From the NCBI GenBank assembly GCA_947471745.1, contig CANJKZ010000724.1:5514001-5578000 (forward strand): a stretch of 64,000 nucleotides of DNA. The letters run 5' to 3'. Numbering within the stretch: the stretch's first letter is position 1; the number at the start of each line of letters is the position of its first letter. Source of the stretch: Closterium sp. Naga37s-1 (lineage: Eukaryota > Streptophyta > Zygnematophyceae > Desmidiales > Closteriaceae). This document shows, one piece after another, positions 56,201 to 64,000 of this stretch. The notes beneath the pieces are model-generated. The model saw only the letters and a program-made list of their open reading frames with translations, ran no database searches and was not told where the DNA came from. The position numbers and the translations under genes were made by a program.

Positions 56201-59200
56201 ATAATCAAAACCATGTGAGGATGGATAATTGATAACATGTGAGGATGAATAATCGATACCATGTGAGGATGGATAATCAATACCATGTGAGGATGGATAA
56301 GTGATACCATGTGAGGATGGATAATTGATACCATGTGAGGATGGATAATTGATACCATGTGAGGATGGATGATCAATACTATGTGAGGATGGATAAGTGA
56401 TACCATGTGAGGATGGATAATTGATACCATGTGAGGATGGATAATCAATACCATCTGAGGATGGATAAGTGATACCATGTGAGGATGGATAATTGATACC
56501 ATGTGTGGATGGATAATTGATACCATGTGAGGATGGATAATTGATACCATGTGAAGATGGATAATCAATGCCATGTGAGAATGGATAAGTGATACCATGT
56601 GAGGATGAATAATTGATACCATGTGAGGATGGCTAATCAATACCATGTGAGGATGGATAAGTGATACCATGTGAAGATGGATAATTGATACCATGTGAGG
56701 ATGGATAATCAATACCATGTGAGGATGGATAAGTGATACCATCTGAGGATGGATAACTGATTCCATGTGAGGATGGATAATTGATACCATGTGAGAATTG
56801 ATAATTGATACCTTGTGAGGATGGATAATCGAAAACATGTGAGGATGGATAATCAAAACCATGTGAGGATGGATAATTGATAACATGTGAGGATGGATAA
56901 TCGATACCATGTGAGGATGGACAATCAATACTATGTGAGGATGGATAAGTGATACGATGTGAGGATGGATAATTGATACCATGTGAGGATGGATAATTGA
57001 TACCATGTGAGGATGGATAATCAATACCATGTGAGGATGGATAAGTGATACCATGTGAGGATGGATAATTGATACCATGTGAGGATGGATAATCGAAAAC
57101 ATGTGAGGAAGTCTAATCGATACCATGTGAGGATGGATAATCAATACCATGTGAGGATGGATAAGTGATACCATGTGAGGATGGATAATTGATACCATGT
57201 GAGAATGGATAATTGATACCTTGTGAGGATGGATAATCGAAAACATGTGAGGATGGATAATCAAAACCATGTGAGGATGGATAATTGATAACATGTGAGG
57301 ATGGATTATCGATACCATGTGAGGATGGATAATCAATACTATGTGAGGATGGATAAGTGATACGATGTGAGGATGGATAATTGATACCATGTGAGGATGG
57401 ATGATCAATACTATGTGAGGATAAATAAGTGATACCATGTGAGGATGAATAATTGATACCATGTGAGGATGGATAAGTGATACCATGTGAGGATGGATAA
57501 TTGATACCATGTGTGGATGGATAATTGATACCATGTGAGGATGGATAATTGATACCATGTGAGGATGGATAATCAATGCCATGTGAGGATGGATAAGTGA
57601 TACCATGTGAGGATGAATAATTGATACCATGTGAGGATGGATAATCAATACCATGTGAGGATGGATAAGTGATACCATGTGAGGATGGATAATTGATACC
57701 ATGTGAGGATGGATAAGTGATACCATGTGAGGATGGATAATTGATACCATGTGAGGATGGATAATCGAAAACATGTGAGGATGGATAATCAATACCATGT
57801 GAGGATGGATAATTGATAACATGTGAGGATGGATAATCGATACCATGTGAGGATGGATAATCAATTCCATGTGAGGATGGATAATTGATACCATATGAGG
57901 ATGGATAAGTGATACCATGTGAGGATGGATAATTGGTACCATGTGAGGATGGATAATCGAAAACATGTGAGGATGGATAATCAAAACCATGTGAGGATGG
58001 ATAATTGATAACATGTGAGGATGAATAATCGATACCATGTGAGGATGGATAATCAATACCATGTGAGGATGGATAAGTGATACCATGTGAGGATGGATAA
58101 TTGATACCATGTGAGGATGGATAATTGATACCATGTGAGGATGGATGATCAATACTATGTGAGGATGGATAAGTGATACCATGTGAGGATGGATAATTGA
58201 TACCATGTGAGGATGGATCATCAATACCATCTGAGGATGGATAAGTGATACCATGTGAGGATGGATAATTGATACCATGTGTGGATGGATAATTGATACC
58301 ATGTGAGGATGGATAATTGATACCATGTGAGGATGGATAATCAATGCCATGTGAGAATGGATAAGTGATACCATGTGAGGATGAATAATTGATACCATGT
58401 GAGGATGGCTAATCAATACCATGTGAGGATGGATAAGTGATACCATGTGAAGATGGATAATTGATACCATGTGAGGATGGATAATCAATACCATGTGAGG
58501 ATGGATAAGTGATACCATCTGAGGATGGATAATTGATACCATGTGAGGATGGATTATTGATACCATGTGAGGATGGATAATCAATACCATGTGAGGATGG
58601 ATAAGTGATATCATGTGAGGATGGATAACAGATACCATGTGAGGATGGATTATTGATACCATGTGAGGATGGATAATTGAGACCATGTGAGGATGGATAA
58701 TCAATGCCATGTGAGGATGGAAAAGTGATACCATGTGAGGATGGATTATTGATACCATGTGAAGATGGATAATCAATACCATGTGAGGATGGATAAGTGA
58801 TACCATCTGAGGATGGATAATTGATACCATGTGAGGATGGATTATTGAGACCATGTGAGGATGGATAATCAATACCATGTGAGGATAGAAAAGTGATACC
58901 ATGTGTGGATGGATAACTGATACCATGTGAGGATGGATTATTGATACCATGTGAGGATGGATAATTGATACCATGTGAGGATGGATAATCAATGCCATGT
59001 GAGGATGGAAAAGTGATACCATGTGAGGATGGATAATTGATACCATGTGAGGATGGATAATCAATACCATGTGAGGATGGATAAGTGATACCATGTGAGG
59101 ATGGATAATTGATACCATGTGAGGATGGATAATCGAAAACATGTGAGGAAGGATAATCGATACCATGTGAGGATGGATAATCAATACCATGTGAGGATGG

Positions 59201-62200
59201 ATAAGTGATACCATGTGAGGATGGATAATTGATACCATGTGAGGATGGATAATTGATACCTTGTGAGGATGGATAATCGAAAACATGTGAGGATGGATAA
59301 TCAAAACCATGTGAGGATGGATAATTGATAACATGTGAGGATGGATAATCGATACCATGTGAGGATGGACAATCAATACTATGTGAGGATAGATAAGTGA
59401 TACGATGTGAGGATCGATAATTGATACCATGTGAGGATGGATGATCAATACTATGTGAGGATGCATAAGTGATACCATGTGAGGATGGATAATTGATACC
59501 ATGTGAGGATGAATAATCAATACCATGTGAGGATGGATAAGTGATACCATGTGAGGATGGATAAGTGATACCATGTGTGGATGGATAATTGATACCATGT
59601 GAGGATGGATAATCAATACCATGTGAGGATGGATAATCAATACCATGTGAGGATGGATATTTGATACCATGTGAGGATGGATAATTGATACCATGTGAGG
59701 ATGGATAATCAATGCCATGTGAGGATGGATAAGTGATACCATGTGAGGATGAATAATTGATACCATGTGAGGATGGATAATCAATACCATGTGAGGATGG
59801 ATAAGTGATACCATGTGAGGATGGATAATTGATACCATGTGTGGATGGATAATTGATACCATGTGAGGATGGATAATTGATACCATGTGAGGATGGATAA
59901 TTGATACCATGTGAGGATGGATAATTGATACCATGTGAGGATGGATGATCAATGCTATGTGAGGATGGATAAGTGATACCATGTGAGGATGGATAATTGA
60001 TACCATGTGAGGATGGATCATCAATACCATCTGAGGATGGATAAGTGATACCATGTGAGGATGGATAATTGATACCATGTGTGGATGGATAATTGATACC
60101 ATGTGAGGATGGATAATTGATACCATGTGAGGATGGATAATCAATTCCATGTGAGGATGGATAATTGATACCATATGAGGATGGATAAGTGATACCATGT
60201 GAGGATGGATAATTGGTACCATGTGAGGATGGATAATCGAAAACATGTGAGGATGGATAATCAAAACCATGTGAGGATGGATAATTGATAACATGTGAGG
60301 ATGAATAATCGATACCATGTGAGGATGGATAATCAATACCATGTGAGGATGGATAAGTGATACCATGTGAGGATGGATAATTGATACCATGTGAGGATGG
60401 ATAATTGATACCATGTGAGGATGGATGATCAATACTATGTGAGGATGGATAAGTGATACCATGTGAGGATGGATAATTGATACCATGTGAGGATGGATCA
60501 TCAATACCATCTGAGGATGGATAAGTGATACCATGTGAGGATGGATAATTGATACCATGTGTGGATGGATAATTGATACCATGTGAGGATGGATAATTGA
60601 TACCATGTGAGGATGGATAATCAATGCCATGTGAGAATGGATAAGTGATACCATGTGAGGATGAATAATTGATACCATGTGAGGATGGCTAATCAATACC
60701 ATGTGAGGATGGATAAGTGATACCATGTGAAGATGGATAATTGATACCAAGTGAGGATGGATAATCAATACCATGTGAGGATGGATAAGTGATACCATCT
60801 GAGGATGGATAACTGATACCATGTGAGGATGGATTATTGATACCATGTGAGGATCGATAATCAATACCATGTGAGGATGGATAAGTGATATCATGTGAGG
60901 ATGGATAACAGATACCATGTGAGGATGGATTATTGATACCATGTGAGGATGGATAATTGATACTATGTGAGGATGGATAATCAATGCCATGTGAGGATGG
61001 AAAAGTGATACCATGTGAGGATGGATTATTGATACCATGTGAAGATGGATAATCAATACCATGTGAGGATGGATTAGTGATACCATCTGAGGATGGATAA
61101 TTGATACCATGTGAGGATGGATTATTGAGACCATGTGAGGATGGATAATCAATACCATGTGAGGATAGAAAAGTGATACCATGTGTGGATGGATAACTGA
61201 TACCATGTGAGGATGGATTATTGATACCATGTGAGGATGGATAATTGATACCATGTGAGGATGGATAATCAATGCCATGTGAGGATGGAAAAGTGATACC
61301 ATGTGAGGATGGATAATTGATACCATGTGAGGATGGATAATCAATACCATGTGAGGATGGATAAGTGATACCATGTGAGGATGGATAATTGATACCATGT
61401 GAGGATGGATAATCGAAAACATGTGAGGAAGGATAATCGATACCATGTGAGGATGGATAATCAATACCATGTGAGGATGGATAAGTGATACCATGTGAGG
61501 ATGGATAATTGATACCATGTGAGGATGGATAATTGATACCTTGTGAGGATGGATAATCGAAAACATGTGAGGATGGATAATCAAAACCATGTGAGGATGG
61601 ATAATTGATAACATGTGAGGATGGATAATCGATACCATGTGAGGATGGACAATCAATACTATGTGAGGATGGATAAGTGATACGATGTGAGGATCGATAA
61701 TTGATACCATGTGAGGATGGATGATCAATACTATGTGAGGATGCATAAGTGATACCATGTGAGGATGGATAATTGATACCATGTGAGGATGAATAATCAA
61801 TACCATGTGAGGATGGATAAGTGATACCATGTGAGGATGGATAAGTGATACCATGTGTGGATGGATAATTGATACCATGTGAGGATGGATAATCAATACC
61901 ATGTGAGGATGGATAATCAATACCATGTGAGGATGGATAATTGATACCATGTGAGGATGGATAATTGATACCATGTGAGGATGGATAATCAATGCCATGT
62001 GAGGATGGATAAGTGATACCATGTGAGGATGAATAATTGATACCATGTGAGGATGGATAATCAATACCATGTGACGATGGATAAGTGATACCATGTGAGG
62101 ATGGATAATTGATACCATGTGAGGATGGATAAGTGATACCATGTGAGGATGGATAATCAATACCATGTGAGGATGGATCAGTGATACCATGTGAGGATGG

Positions 62201-63990
62201 AAAGGTGATACCATGTGAGGATGGATAATTGATACCATGTGAGTATGGATGATCAATACCATGTGAGGATGGATAAGTGATACCATGTGAGGATGGATAA
62301 TTGATACCATGTGAGGATGGATAAGTGATACCATGTGAGGATGGATAATTGATACCATGTGAGGATGGATAATCAATACCATGTGAGGATGGATAAGTGA
62401 TACCATGTGAGGATGGATAATTGATACCATGTGAGGATGGATAATTGATACTATGTGAGGATGGATGATCAATACTATGTGAGGATGGATAAGTGATAAC
62501 GTGTGAAGATGGATAATTGATACCATGTGAGGATGGATAATCAATACCATGTGAGGATGGATAAGTGATACCATGTGAGGATGGATAATTGATACCATGT
62601 GAGGATGGATAATCAATACCATGTGAGGATGGATAAGTGATACCATGTGAGGATGGATAATTGATACTATGTGAGGATGGATAATTGATACCATGTGAGG
62701 ATGGATGATCAATACTATGTGAGGATGGATAAGTGATACCATGTGAGGATGGATAATTGATACTATGTGAGGATGGATAATCAATACCATGTGAGGATGG
62801 ATAAGTGATACCATGTGAGGATGGATAATTGATACCATGTGTGGATGGATAATTGATACCATGTGAGGATGGATAATTGATACCATGTGAGGATGGATAA
62901 TTGATACCATGTGAGGATGGATAATCGAAAACATGTGAGGAAGGATAATCGATACCATGTGAGGATGGCTAATCAATACCATGTGAGGATGGATAAGTGA
63001 TACCATGTGAGGATGGATAATTGATACCATGTGAGGATGGATAATTGATACCTTGTGAGGATGGATAATCGAAAACATGTGAGGATGGATAATCAAAACC
63101 ATGTGAGGATGGATAATTGATAACATGTGAGGATGGATAATCGATACCATGTGACGATGGATAATCAATACTATGTGAGGATGGATAAGTGATATGATGT
63201 GAGGATGGATAATTGATACCATGTGAGGATGGATGATCAAAACTATGTGAGGATGGATAAGTGATACCATGTGAGGATGAATAATTGATACCATGTGAGG
63301 ATGGATAAGTGATATCATGTGAGGATGGATAACTGATACCATGTGAGGATGGATTATTGATACCATGCGAGGATGGATAATTGAGACCATGTGAGGATGG
63401 ATAATCAATGCCATGTGAGGATGGAAAAGTGATACCATGTGGGGATGGATTATTGATACCATGTGAAGATGGATAATCAATACCATGTGAGGATGGATAA
63501 GTGATACCATCTGAGGATGGATAATTGATACCATGTGAGGATGGATTATTGAGACCATGTGAGGATGGATAATCAATACCATGTGAGGATAGAAAAGTGA
63601 TACCATGTGTGGATGGATAACTGATACCATGTGAGGATGGATTATTGATACCATGTGAGGATGGATAATTGATACCATGTGAGGATGGATAATCAATGCC
63701 ATGTGAGGATGGAAAAGTGATACCATGTGAGGATGGATAATTGATACCATGTAAGGATGGATAATCAATACCATGTGAGGATGGATAAGTGATACCATGT
63801 GAGGATGGATAATTGATACCATGTGAGGATGGATAATCGAAAACATGTGAGGAAGGATAATCGATACCATGTGAGGATGGATAATCAATACCATGTGAGG
63901 ATGGATAATCAATACCATGTGAGGATGGATAAGTGATACCATCTGAGGATGGATAATTGATACCATGTGAGGATGGATAATTGATACCAT
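44236..63990 (-). other. Open frame of about 6584 codons through the satellite (probably not a gene)
   Basis: On the minus strand one frame reads an octapeptide (IIHPHMVS with SLIHPHM and LIIHPHM variants) without a stop from the window edge to 44236, ending SDWLRN just after the array. The other two minus frames are closed by variants (ggattatt or ctatg give TAA/TAG in one, ggctaatc gives TAG in the other). Most variants in the open frame change the amino acid (Met to Ile, Lys or Thr; Pro to Leu, Ser or Arg; His to Gln or Asp; Ile to Phe, Ser or Met), and only one codon in eight is a single step from a stop. So the openness is weakly informative. No promoter, signal peptide or unique domain is visible in the window. 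Confidence 0.25.
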
Positions 63991-64000
63991 GTGAGGATGG
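44255..64000. repeat. Giant 24-bp minisatellite array with higher-order repeats
   Basis: About 822 tandem copies of a 24-bp unit (gataccatgtgaggatgga followed by a variable taatt/taagt/taatc ending) run to the window edge. Three unit types (..taagtg, ..taattg, ..taatca) tend to follow each other, giving a 72-bp register with occasional extra units. Diagnostic variants recur in large blocks: 50461-55260 and 55261-60060 are near-identical 4800-bp (200-unit) copies, and other blocks are offset by 4200, 4296, 2280 and 1776 bp. All spacings checked are multiples of 24. The unit is AT-richer than the flanks, has strong G over C skew on the plus strand, and contains the short dyad ccat-gtgagg-atgg. 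Confidence 0.98.

Noticed and set aside
44255-64000. CRISPR array
   Set aside because: The units are contiguous near-identical 24-mers with no unique spacers, and the DNA is eukaryotic.
1-64000. tRNA, rRNA or organelle genes
   Set aside because: I saw no tRNA cloverleaf-type or rRNA-like sequence. The tRNA matches present are short LTR-element primer sites only.

Overview
The window is eukaryotic nuclear DNA. It has spliceosomal introns, Ty1/copia and Ty3/gypsy LTR retrotransposons, a pogo-like DNA transposase, a MITE and a very long minisatellite. One host gene (32256-34271) encodes a plant-type DUF4079 protein with a chloroplast transit-like N-terminus, and a PEBP gene resembles the land-plant YbhB-like family. 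Together these point to a green-lineage organism. I infer a streptophyte alga, possibly a zygnematophyte such as Closterium, but the species is not proven by the sequence.

Layout. 1-26000 is a nest of retrotransposons. Copia C1 (+, 1-6753, left end outside the window) is almost intact and abuts the 5' end of a gypsy element G1 (-, 6754-7711). Copia C3 (-, about 7770-13025) is broken. Gypsy G2 (-) has its 3' LTR at 13026-13361 and probably its 5' LTR at 24159-24517. G2 is interrupted by copia C2 (+, 16766-23832), which is itself interrupted by a small non-autonomous copia C4 (-, 22308-23767) flanked by a perfect 5-bp duplication. A MITE (25228-25631) and a gypsy LTR-like piece (25658-25939) follow.

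26665-37392 is the gene island. It holds an HdeD/DUF308-type membrane protein (-, 4 exons), a small hydrophobic-protein ORF (-), a PEBP-family gene (+, 4 exons, one GC-AG intron), a DUF4079 chloroplast protein (-, 4 exons) and a five-bladed beta-propeller glycosidase-like gene (+, with an apparent frameshift). 37393-40100 holds a pogo/Tigger-like DDE transposase gene (-, four exons). 40918-43876 holds an F-box-like plus yippee-like zinc-binding protein (-, five exons).

44255-64000 is one uninterrupted array of a 24-bp unit (about 822 copies, running off the window). It has a local 72-bp trimer register and higher-order copies of up to 4800 bp. Every spacing I measured is a multiple of 24 bp, so one minus-strand frame stays open for more than 6500 codons. 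The variants are mostly non-synonymous, so I read this as a young, strongly homogenised satellite rather than a proven gene.

The host genes do not form an operon or obvious pathway. Two of them (HdeD-like and DUF4079) encode small multi-pass membrane proteins.
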